A stretch of DNA of 64,000 bases, taken from contig JAAONU010000004.1 in the NCBI GenBank assembly GCA_012932295.1, forward strand, positions 24,126,872 to 24,190,871, in the 5' to 3' direction. Origin of the DNA: Cyclina sinensis (lineage: Eukaryota > Mollusca > Bivalvia > Venerida > Veneridae). The position numbers and the translations under genes are program-made. Within the stretch, counting starts at the first letter, position 1. Each line of letters opens with the position of its first letter. The notes below the pieces were generated by a model, which worked only from the letters and a program-made list of their open reading frames with translations, did no database searches and had not been told where the DNA came from. Positions 24,161 to 36,500 of this stretch are shown piece by piece.

Positions 24161-25050
24161 CGTATCTAGTCAGTGGTCAAATTATGAAATGTTTGTTTAA
24201 GATCTGAAGTAAAATCATGAAACACAATTTTCATGCTTTGTACATAGCTTATAGCCACATGAAACTTATTCGACGCAGTTTTAAGAAGTATATTAAGAGT
24301 AAACTTTCTCCCAAAACGTGTTTTTTCCTGAATAAAACTATCATCCAGAGTCTGGCTTTGTAGAATTATTTTTATCAGTATTTGTTTTTACATAGAGTGG
24401 TGGTACCGACAAGGTGCGTGTGGATTAAATATGTAAGCAAATGTATTTAATGGTAAAATAAAACCCATTAGTATAATTATAAACAAGACGGACAGGTCTA
24501 GGTACTGTTGGATGTTGCTAAAGGTAGGTGATAAAAATCCCGCTGACGTGCCAATCGTTGTATTGATTTATTGGCACTTTGGCCACAGGCCTTATATAAG
24601 AAGGGCTGATAAGACAGGCGATTCAAGTCTTGACAACAAGTGTCATATGATGATATGTTGAAAGATTGTCAATATGAAATAGATTATTGTCATCACTGTA
24701 CTTAAAAAGAACCAGGTTTATTGATTTTTATTCCAGTCAGATTTTAAATAGAAACATTAGGAAGTCAAGTTTCTCAGCGGACACAAATCTAAATCACATG
24801 GGTTCTAAGGGGTGTTGAATTTTAGCTGTCATTTACGCCTGCCAAGTGCTTACTGTTTAAGCAATTATAATTCGTAGAAACTGTTCAATGTATAAATGAA
24901 ACAGCATAAGTAAGAGCAGTACTGAAAACATCGCGGGGACAAGATACAGACGTATGATACGATAAAACCCAATGTGTTCGAATGATTCATGACGTTCACG
25001 TGTAGAGCACAGTAACCTGTCACTGACTGAGCGTCAAAGGTTACAGCTTT

Positions 25051-25326
25051 ATAGCCCGCCCGCTTAGCTCAATAGGTAGAGCACTGGATTAGTAATCCCT
25101 CGGTCGATGGTTCGACCCCTGGACAGGCCAAATTTCTCCGTGACAATTGATCTCAGACATTGAGTCTAATGTTCATTTGTCTCTCACCGTTGATTCAGGG
25201 TAGATCATGTGGGAACAGTAGTCAGTCACTTGCGGAGAAATTGGCAATTACCGGTTAGGTGGACTGACCGCCGAGATATAAACTACATGTTGAAATCGGC
25301 GTTAAACCCCAAAACAAACAAACAAA
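25051..25326 (+). mobile_element. tRNA-derived SINE, family B, intact copy with target-site duplication
   Basis: The head starts GCCCGCTTAGCTCAATAGGT (A box) and has the B box GGTTCGACCCC. The anticodon loop reads TTAGTAA (AGT, threonine-like). A conserved body of about 200 bp ends in GCGTTAAACCCC and an A-rich tail with CAAA repeats. A perfect 11-bp repeat, GTTACAGCTTT, flanks it at 25040-25050 and 25327-25337. A second copy is at 53652-53974. It may belong to a V-SINE/MetaSINE-like molluscan group (from memory, unverified). It is a SINE, not a functional tRNA gene: its acceptor stem is mismatched. Confidence 0.88.
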
Positions 25327-25337
25327 GTTACAGCTTT

Positions 25338-27566
25338 GCTACGTACCCGGCTCTTATTGTAAGAAAGAAGGCAGTTTCTTCAAACGTTAATTGTTATTTC
25401 AGTATTTCGTAATTTGGCCGACCTTTTCCGTTCACCAGAGTCAGTCAAGTTTGTCGTTTATGGTTTGTTAAGCAGTGTCAACGAAAATATGTAACTTCAA
25501 GGTTGGCTGTCAGATTTTCTTTCATAGGCGCGTGATTGATCGCACTGGATTTCACATAGATGAGAACGCGATTCACACTGATGTGGACCGACGATTTAAT
25601 GTAACAAAAGTACAAACGATGCGGTCTTTTCTTCTGTAAAATCGATTTAATCACTTGAAAAACATTATACGAGTATAAGAGTAAGACCTTAAAAACGAAT
25701 GAAAACCTCAAAAGGCACGTGATTTTATCTCCTCTTTTCTGTTTTAAGTTTCGGGTCGACATCAACGGTGCTTTCGGCCTTAAATGTGCTGCCTTGAAAA
25801 AACAATCTGTAATATCAGAACTGTTATAGACGTCCACGTGGTGGACAGATTTAAAAAGAAACAAGTACTCTGGCTCATCTGCCTGTTTCCCCCGCCTTTT
25901 TTATCTGGGTTTTACACAGTGTGGCAATACCACGTGGTAAATAATGTCATTTAGGCTGTGCAAGCAGCATTTTTTACCTCGATTCGGAGGAGAGAACTGC
26001 TGCGAGTATTTTATTTTTAAAGACAATTAGAGAGTTCCGTTTAATGATGACTATTTTTATAACTCCCTTACCAGAAAAAGATACTTCTCCTTGACGCGGT
26101 AAAAATTTGTTTGTCCTAAATGTCGTGATAATAATTCCTAAAGTTCAGAAGTCGACATGTACAGTGATATTTAATGACTTGAGCTTTTGTTCAATCCACA
26201 GTGAGATGGCATAAGTGACGAAAAAGTTACAAAATTGATCAGTTTCGCCAGGTCACACAAGTCAACGGCATCTGAGTTGAAAACAGCATTGTCACTGAGC
26301 GGTCTGTCTACTTTTATTCTGATCCACCAATAGTACGGTACACTGGCCCTCGTTTTTTTAAAGAAACTTTGAGACATTACAAAAAATATATAAATTATGA
26401 ATTATAAAATTTACTACTCTCGTAGACACCTGTTTTATTTGTGTGCAACTGCGAACTCCTGTCTTCAAAATAGGAGAAATGTAAATTCCATCATGTGTTT
26501 CAAAGAAAGTACGATCAGTTACGACATAATACATTCCTCGTGTACTTTTGGAACTATGACGCTATTAGCGATTTTCTCCGAATATCACGTATGAAAAACT
26601 AAAACCTACAGCTAATCTCAGTCCTTTTTTGCCACATGGACGATGCATATTTGATGAGTGTTTACTTTTCTGTTAAAGAGGTTACACTCACGGAAGAGTA
26701 CGGAGATGTTCGATTAGCACGATTAATGCCTCGGCACTGTACATTGGAAGAAATCGCAGCAAATCGGCGGAATGCAACAAAACTTACTGAAAAGTCGGCG
26801 GGATTTCATGTCAGTGTTGGGCAATGAACTTTGACACATTTCTTCATTAAGTGTGAATACTCCTGACATATTTTTTTCTTTCCGTATAAAAAATTGAACT
26901 TTTGCCGATTTTATGTACATATTTAGCGTGATGCGTAGCTCTGGTATGTTAAATAAATCATGAAACACGTCGTATTTATAAACGCTTATTTTGATGGCAG
27001 TAATAATTATGTAATGCCTGGCTGCAGCTTGAAAAATATAGAGAAGAAATGATATACATGTATTGTTAAAAAAAGGTCTGATCTGTGTAAACAGGCAAAC
27101 CGACGCTGTTTTACTTGTGGACATGGTGATACTGAGTTTTAACACACTCGTTACAAAATTATAAGGTAGCGATTTCTGGGTCGGTTGTTTTTACCTGTGA
27201 CAGAGAGGGTGTTTATAATGCTCTTTTCTAGAACCAGCACGAAATTTTCGTGCTCTCACAGTTTCAGTCGACGGTCTGGCTTTCATGTCTGGAAACTGGG
27301 CTCCAAATTAGAATATACAAATCTTGTATATTGCACTCTAATAATAGATGTAGTATATAAAGTTTTATGACTGCTGGATATAAAGATAGTGATTATGAAT
27401 GCGCACACCCAGTTAAGTAAATGTTAGGAAATTAAATGAACTTGGCACGATGACCACTTTAAAGCGATAATTATCATATAAAAAAGGACCAAGCGGGAGA
27501 CTGGCAGTTTTAGTGCCAATGGTAGATTGACTTTACTGACTTTCTTAGGTTGCCTTTGTTTTTCAG
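25338..27566. other. Region upstream of CERS, no repeat or gene recognised
   Basis: Somewhat richer in CpG than its neighbours and free of recognised SINEs. The CERS promoter and 5' untranslated exon may lie here, because a strong acceptor (TTTGTTTTTCAG ending at 27566) precedes the CERS start. Open frames of 128 and 140 codons on the minus strand (25864-25478 and 27145-26723) look random. Confidence 0.4.
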
Positions 27567-27589
27567 GGTGAGAAGTGAGAACCTGTGCA

Positions 27590-30500
27590 ATGGAGTCCAG
27601 CTGGACAAATTCGTTTTGGGATGAATATTACTGGTTCCCAGGTAACAGGAGTTATGGATGGAAAGACCTTGTAAACAAGCCAGGATCAAAAACTTACTTT
27701 CCTGATTTGAAAGACCTTCACTGGGCTCTTCTTCTGGGAATCATTCTTATTGGGGTCCGGTATTTGATAGAAACGTAAGTATATCGCACTAAAAGCATTA
27801 AGTTCAGATGTCTCGTGGATTCAGAGACATGACCTTGGCCTTCAGGTGAACGTCATCTTTGCCTGTTATTTGACTGGAATAGAGCACATGTCTCAATTTC
27901 ACCATTGTTAACCCTTTGACATGTTGACGCCCCTCTTCGAAGAAGTGGGGGTACATTGTTTTGCACATGTTGGTCGGTCCGACCACAGACCAGACCTTGT
28001 CCAATAAATAGCTAGAGAACGCTCTGGCCTACAGGCCTCAGTTTGATGAGGAGGTTGTTCATGACCTGTAGATGACTCCTATTTATTTTGAGGTCGAGGT
28101 TATGGTGGTCTTGTTGACCTTTAACAAAAAAGAGCTTGTCCAGTCAATTGAGAACACTTTGGCCTACAGTCATCAGATTTCGTGGGGAGGTTGGTCATGA
28201 CTGGTCCCATATTGATTTTGAGGTCAACGGTCAAGGACACAGTGACCCTCAGCACAAAAACTGATCTACAGTCTTCAGATATAGGATTGTGGTTTGTCAT
28301 GACCTGTAGATGACACATATTGATTTTGAGGTCAGTAGGTCAAAGTTCAAGGTCACATTTAGGAGTCCTTAGAACATGACTATTTGGTTGCCATTATGTG
28401 GACATATTTGTTTCACAAACATCTCTTGTTTCTTTAACACCTGCTTTAAAATTGTTAGGAAACCAACCTGAAAAAAAATAAAATAAAAAAAGATTCGGTA
28501 TTTTACTGTTTCAGTAGGATGCATAATAAGACTAAACAATAATAGGATTGGTTGTTTGATTTTCAAATGACAGGTACTGGTTGATCAATAAAAAACACTC
28601 ATTCTGATGTTGACATTTTATTCCAGGTTACATCCTAGTTACATCTGATTATTATGGAATGCATATGTTAAACCATTTCATAACAGTGAATGCCTTAAAC
28701 TCTCCGTCTATCACTCTGTGTAAACTGTAGATAGTCATACTCTTGATGGTAAACCATTTTGTTTTTCAGAATCTTTGTTGTCCCTGTAGCAGTATGGCTT
28801 GGTGTTCCAAACAAAAAGAAGCCAACAGTTACACCCAATGAAGTGCTGGAGAGGGCATACAAAAGCAAGACAAAGTTAAATAAAGATACACTGAAGGTAA
28901 TGACCAAAGATGTTGTCATGAAATTTTCAATCCTATAAAGGTAAGAAAAGAAAGAACTCAGATGCATTGCCATATATTTGTGTCATTGTAAATCAAGCTG
29001 AAATATGAGTACAGTAACTAGATTTTGGGACAGTGGCATGTAAATAGATCAGTGAACAGCTTAGTCCATTAAAATATAACTTCCCTGTTGTATGCAGCTG
29101 TAATGAAATAACAAATATCACTCTTGAAGTGACTGATTCACAGATGGGCCGACGATGAAAAAAAAAAAGGAAAATGTTCTTACATCTTGAAATTTTTGCT
29201 GCAATTGTGAAGAACATATTTAAACTAAGTTACTGATTCATTTTTTGATACAGAAAAACATCAAAATATAAAGTTTTACACACTTTTATTGGTAAAACAT
29301 TTACCCCGTTAGTCACGGGGTAGATACTTTAGTTATAAGATTAATTTTGATGTAACTTAACAAGTTGGCGCTGTGGCTCAGTGGTCTAGATCGTCGCTCT
29401 ACATTTTACTGACCGAAAGGTTGGGGGTTCTAATCCTGGTTTAGTCAAATCTTTCTTTTTCCAGTTTTCATGGTGTATAGAAGCATAATATTATGTTTTT
29501 TTCATAGTGTATTAAATTCTCTTAAATTTTTAAGAAAAACAATTTTCAGCAAAATTCTGTGAGTCAGTCGCTTTCAGAGTTTGAATGAAGCTCTTTTTAT
29601 CCGTTATTATTGTCAGTGGTTTTTGTTACAGTGTTGCAAGTTTTCGATTATTGAGAGAAAGATAGGAATGCAAAATTCATTATTTCTAGCTCACCTGAGC
29701 ACAATAGCTTAAGGTGAGCTATTGTGATCACCTTGTGTCTGTTGCCTGTCATGTGTTGTCAACTTTTAACTGCAAACAACATTTCTTCCTCAACAACTTA
29801 ATCAAAGATGATGAAAGTTTGCAAGTATATTCCTTGTATGATGCTTTACTCAACTGCCAAATAATTCCATTCCATGCAGAACTCTGGTTGCTGTGGCAAC
29901 GAGAATGTTGTTTTAGCCTAGAGCTATGAAATCTGGTGTGTAGCATTGACCAGTGGACCTCTGTCTTTATTCAAATTATGTCTCTTGGGTCACTGTTGGC
30001 TTGGGCCAATTGGTCATATGTTTTACACAAAAATATATAGACAAATCTTTTAAATTACTCTTGTATGGAACTACAAGTCTAAGAGTTCTAAAACATTGCA
30101 CAAAGCATTTTCTAGTGGACTGCTACTAAGATTGCCCTTTTCGGTCCTTTTTGGTCATTTCTGGATGCTTCTGTGGGGTCAGATATAACTAACATAGACA
30201 TACTTTTTAAAAATCTTCTTGTCAGAAACCATATGGCTTAGATTTTTAGAATTATCTAGTGAGACTACTAAGATTGTTCAAATTGTGTCCTATGAGTCCA
30301 CCCTGGAGTCAGATGTTTTAAATTGAAATATATAGGATTTTATTAAACTATTCATGCTGAAAATCACCAGGACCAAGGCTATGAAATTTTGTGTAAAATT
30401 TTAAAATTGTATGTGTAGCATTGACTAGTGGACCTCTACCTAATTTATACAAGTATTTTCTAGTGGACTGCTACCAAGACTGTTCAAACTTTGCCCCATG

Positions 30501-33500
30501 GGTCATTTTTGTCTCCCCCTGTGGGGTCAGATGTTTTAGACAAACTTGTTAAAAATCTTCCTGAGAAAAACTATAAGGCTAGTAGTTCTGAAATTTGGTC
30601 CTTTTTGGTAGTTCTGAAATTTGGTTTGAAAATTGTCCAGGTCCACTGCAAAATTATTACACCCTTTTCTACTTATCTGATGTCATTTTTTATATAAAAT
30701 AAATTAGAAGATTTTTAAAACTTTTATTGTTTAAAACCACAAAGCCTAGAGTTCTGAAATTTCGCATGGAGCATTGCCTACTGGACTTCTATCAAAATTG
30801 TTCCAACTTTGGCCCTGGAGTCATTTTGGCACTGTCCTCAGGGTCAGATGTTTTACATTGTCAATACAGTAGTCTTCTAAAGACAGACTCTCTAAAAATC
30901 TTGAAACCATAAGAGTGAGACTTCAGAACTTTAGTGTGTAGTATTGTTTTGTGAACCTCTAGTAAGTTTTACCTTGGATCATTTTTGCCCAACAAGAGGT
31001 CATAAGTTTAATCTTAACTGTAAAGGAAATTACAAATACATTATGGAAATCTCTTTGAGAATTTAAAAAAAAAAAAACAAAACCAAAGAGCCTAAAGCTT
31101 TGATATTGGCATGCAGCATTTTCTGGTTCTTCCTGTTATTTTGATGAAAAATCCATCGCGTTTTAGCAGTTACACTGAGATAAGTGATTTAAGACCATCA
31201 TGGCTCTCTTATTTTATTTCATGACATGACTGTCATTTCCTTGTCCATCATATTGACTCATGATATTTTCTTTTTCATGAATATTTAATTTTTGTGCCTT
31301 TGATGTATCAATATTCCCTGTTTGCAGTGCCCTCGCTCATATTTGCAGTTTAATAGATTCACAAGATAGATTGTTGATAGCCACTGTTTTCATATGCAAT
31401 AGCATTTCTCTTTTCAGAGTATTTTTGTGATTTTCTGCACAGAGTTGCAATGTCACATGCATTAATATCATAAATCCATTTCATTGTATCATGCAAGATT
31501 GAAAGAGAATTATTGATTTGTGAAGAAATATGTCCAGAAGTCTTTGCAGTCTGTATTGAAATCATATAACCTGTGTCCCTCAGGATATAAAGGAACTTGT
31601 TTACTAGTTGTTTATATAACAGTTAGACAAAACATGTTCTAATATCTTGAAACAAAGAAAGGAAAATATCCCCTGCATATATAATTTACTGGCAAAGCAT
31701 ATCAATTATTTTAATTGCTAAAGGTTTTTTGCTGTATTTGTATCAGGAGCACTCTTCATGGGGAACTCCACTCTCACATTGGCATAAAATATTGATCTTG
31801 AATAATTTAGCTTTGTTACTTTTCATTCTATTTTTCAAGTTTTGTAAATCAATCAGACTTGATTGTATAGCTCAGCCATGCAAGTGTCTTGCATTCATGA
31901 TATCAAATAGTGTTGTCTGTTTTTTTTATATCAGAAGTCTGAGAAGGTTTATTATTATGATTACAAAGTCAAGAAGGGGTTTTCCTGGACAAGCCTCCAT
32001 CTTAAGAATATGCAAGTTCATAACAGAAAGATGCAATGCATCTTGAAAATTTTGACACAGTTGTCAGAGATTTTATATATACAATTACAGGCTGATGTGC
32101 ACACCTATTAACACCTATTAAACAGAAAAGGGCGGAGCATGTACAGAACATGCATTATAATAAGACTTCAGTCAAACATTAACATGCAAACAATCTGCAT
32201 GCACAAAATAGTTAAAATAGTGATTCATTTGTAACACTATGCAAGAAAACGTGGTTTAATGCACCTTAAATCACCATAGTAACTAATTTTTATGCCCCCT
32301 ATCAAAGATGAAGGGGCATATTGTTTTACAAATGTCGTTTGGTTGGTCAGTATACACTTTATTTCCAATCAGTATCTAGAGAACCCTTAGACCCATCTTC
32401 TTCAGACTTGGTTTGTAAGCTGGTCATGACCTGTAGATGACCCCTATATTTTTAAGGTCTTTAGGTTAAAGGCCAAAGTCACAGTGACCTTGGAAAGAAA
32501 AACTGTTTCCGATCAATAACTATAGAACGCTTAAGTCCAGGTTCCTCAAACTTGATATGTAGGTTGGTCATGACCAGTAGATAAGCCATATACTTTTTAA
32601 GGTCACTAGTTCAAAGGCAAAGGTCACAGTGACCTTAAAAAACAAAATGAACATTTGGGCCCAGGTTCCTCAAAATTGATAAATAGGTTGGGCATAATCA
32701 GATGACCCCTATAGTTTTTCAGGTCACCAGGTCAAAGGCCAGGGTCACAGTGACGTTGAAAAGCAAAACGGTTACCAATCAGTAAGAATAGAATGCTTTG
32801 GCTCAGGTTCCTCAATCTTGGTATGTAGGTTGGCAATGACCAGTAGATGACATCTATAGCTTTTCAGTTCACCAGATCAAAGGCAAAGGTCACAGTGACC
32901 TTGAATAGCAAAGTGGTTTCCGATCAATTACCATAGAACGTTTGGGCCAAGCTCCCCACATATTTATAGGCAGGTTGGTCATGACCAGAAGATGATGCCT
33001 ATAGCTTTACTGGTCACCAGGTCTAAGGCAAAGGTGACAGTGACCTTGAAAAGCAATGGTTTCTGATCAAAAAGTATAGAATGCTTAGGCCCTGGCTTCC
33101 TTTAACTTCATAGGCAGGTTGGTTGTGGCCAGAAGATCACCTCTCTTGTTTTAGGGTCAGTTGATCAGAGGTCATGGTTATATTGATCATTAACAGAAAA
33201 CTAGAGAACTGTTGGGCATTGACTTAACAGACTTGCAATGCAGGTTGGTCTGTTCAGGGAATACCTATACTTTTATGGCTACCTCTAGGGATAAGGCACT
33301 AGGGGGGTGGGGGGGGGCAAATATGTTTTACAAACATCCCTTGCTATTCCTTTGTACCTATATGAACATAAGTAATTGCTTGAGAAATCAGTCTGTCTTT
33401 GTACTTGCATCTTTTTAATGCATATGATTTACATGATTTATAATACGTTAAATCACAGTTACTTTATTTCTATCTTTAGATATTGTCAAAGCAGACAGAC

Positions 33501-36500
33501 CTTACAGACAGACAGGTGGAAGTCTGGCTCAGAAAGAGGAAGCAAGTTGACATGCCTACTCCGATTCAGAAGTTTCGGGAATGCAGGTAAGAGCTATTCT
33601 GATATTGGAAGATTTTCCCTTAAGTGGAAATGCTCTCAGTTTTGCATGGTTAGGAATGATCTCATATGAGGTGATGTCTAACTAGAATATGGCTTGTTGG
33701 GTACTTCTGCTGACTGCTATGACATGTTCAATATTTTTTATGTGAAATCAATCAAGTAAGTATTCATAGGTGAAATAAATAATAAACAATCAAACAATTT
33801 ACGTTTTTTCGACCAACAGCAAGTTTAAACTTCAATTCTTTATCCTTTTTACTTGCTTGAAAAATATATTGTTTCTTGTCCCCGTTAAAATACTAAAGAA
33901 GTGTGCAGAACCTTTTGCCTGTTTGTCAGATCTAGTATGAGTGTGCAGTATAAATCTTTGATTATGAAAATTATTTTAGTGGCTGAAGTTTGTTAAGGCT
34001 GTATTGAAAGATCTAAAGCTTGGTAGGCTGTAAGTATTCTGCAGTTATAGCACAATAGATATGACATGTGTACTTTATTGGGAAATGAAGGACAGTCTGG
34101 TTTGACCCATAATGCAACACTAGTTTCCTTTTTTTCTGTGTTGTTATATTATGCCACTGCATGCTAGCAATTGTTGAATATACTAAAGACCTCTAAAAAT
34201 CTATTTATGTTCTTATCCAAAATATATGTTGTTACTATCAAATCTAAAACTAGCAAGTGTTTGTTTGTGCATACGCTAGCTGATGTCACTTTTTCAAACT
34301 TGAGAAATCCTTATTATCAGTCTCACTGAAAGGCTATAATTATGTAATATATGCCATCAATAATTCTCTGTGGTATTTACATTGTTATATAGTGCAGGCA
34401 TGTTCCTATCCAAATAAGGTAATTGGACAGGATGGCTCCAACACATGGACTATACATGTAAACCCTAAACGTGTAGAGATGACACAAGTTTATGGCGTAA
34501 ACTTGAGAAGACAAAATATCATACTATCAGTGTGTAGAGAACAAAAGTTTTGTAATTGTGACATATATTATCTGTGGAAAGATAGGGAATGACCTGAACT
34601 TGGAATATATACTGGTTTTGAGAGAGTTTCGTTTGTCCATGTTTGCAGCCATCCTACCAGTTTTGATGTAATGCATCTGACAAGATTTTTAGCTTTTTTT
34701 CTCACCTTGGTCATCATTTTGATCACCTCTAGGTCCATCATTAGTATGTTTGCATTTCATTCAGTCTAAACTAGTACTTTAAAGACCACAATTTATACCA
34801 GATCATCATGGTATCACAGTAAGTGTTTGTCTTGTGTTTACACTGGCTTTATGTGGCCACATATACTTCGAACATATCAGAGCAAATAAATACTGCTTCA
34901 TTAATTCTAAATTTTGAATGAGAGCATGTCTGAACTTTATTGAGAAGATCCCTAGTCAGTGTCGGTGTTGAAAAATAAGGCAAAATTAGTATTATTTTCT
35001 ATAAATAAGAAAATCATTGTGATCAGAAAAGTCAACATGTTTTGCCATTATATAGATTTTCCAATAACAGTTTGACCTTTTAAAGAAAACTGGGTCATAG
35101 TCAAAACTGGAAAATAGTTACATATATAACTCCACTAATTTGACAGACTGTAGTGCTACAATCAAAATGACAAATTTCTATTAAATTTAAGTTTTGTAAC
35201 CTTCCTGAGTACTTTTTGCTTTCTCTCATGATACTGATTTTTTTAGCCTAGGTGAGCAGTGTTAAGCCATCATGGATATTTTATCTTTTTTCTGCATGTG
35301 TACATGATCTAATATAATTAATATGTGCTGTGACTTTGAGCTTGTAGTTTAGATAATTAGATCATTATGTCTCCCCCCAAAAATGGGGGAGACATATTGT
35401 TTTTCCCCCGGTTGTCCGTCCGTCTGTCTGTCGGTCACAAAATCGTGTCGGCTCTGTATCTTCCAAAGCCCTTGAAGGATTTTTATGAAACTTAGGTCAG
35501 ATGTTCACCTCATCAAGGCGACGTGCAGAACCCACTTTGCGGGTGTGGTGTCTCAAGGTCAAGGTCACACTTGGAGGTTAAATGTCAGATGCCACAAAAT
35601 CGTGTCCGCTCTGTATCTTCCAAAGCCCTTGAAGGATTTTTATGAAACTTGGGTCAGATGTTCACCTCATCAAGGCGAGGTGCAGAACCCACTTTGCGGA
35701 TGTGGTGTCTCAAGGTCAAGGTCACACTTGAAGGTTAAATGTCAGATGCCACAAAATCATGTCCGCTCTGTATCTTCCAAAGCCCTTGAAGGATTTTTAT
35801 GAAACTTGGGTCAGATGTTCACCTCATCAAGGCAACGTGCAGAACCCACTTTGCGGGAGTGGTGTCTAAAAGTCAAGGTCACACTTGGAGGTTAAATGTC
35901 AAATGCCACAAAATTGTGTCCGCTCTGTATCTTCAAAAGCCCTTGAAAGATTTTTATGAATCTTGGGTCAGATGTTCACCTCATCAAGGCAACGTGCAGA
36001 ACCCACTTTGCGGGTGTGGTGTCTCAAGGTCAAAGTCACACTTGGAGGTTAAATGTCAAATTTTACAATCGTCTGACTCGATACTACCTGCAGCAACTGG
36101 CTGGGGGGAGACATATGTTTTTGTTCAATCAAAAACCCATTTCTAGTTTAGTTTTGTGTTCACATTCTTAAAGCAAAACGCAGTTAGGGTATCTATCTAT
36201 TTCAGCTTATTTAACGTCGGTACCGGTAGCCCATATGACTGATGCCCCCTGAAGAGATTAGTTATTTTATGTTGTTGGGGTAGTGCAAGATACAGAAAGC
36301 ATCCCATTCCAGAGACACCCCTGTTTCTTTTTCATGCTCAGTGTATAGCACTGATACATGGGACCTCGGTTTAAAGTCTCATCCAAAAGACTATTAGTAA
36401 TGTTAGTGGAAGAGTGGGGGATCGAACTCAGGACCCCTGCTTTACCAGTCCAGCGCGTTACCACTGGACCACATCCGCTCCTAACAGTTAGGGTAGAAAG

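Noticed and set aside
25058..25130. Functional tRNA gene (AGT anticodon)
   Set aside because: A and B boxes are good, but the acceptor stem is mismatched. The segment continues into a SINE body with an A-rich tail and target duplication.
25478..27145. Minus-strand frames of 128 and 140 codons upstream of CERS, and a 63-codon plus-strand frame at 26636-26827
   Set aside because: They overlap on opposite strands without recognisable family or splice support. Chance open frames are common in this composition.
27575..27589. CERS start at the upstream GTG (27575)
   Set aside because: The ATG at 27590 has good context and gives the family-typical N-terminus. The GTG lies just after a splice acceptor.
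35485..36171. Overlapping plus-strand frames with repeated peptides ([11 protein letters not shown] type)
   Set aside because: They are translations of the 157-bp tandem units. 157 is not a multiple of three, so each unit falls in a different frame and no protein is being maintained.
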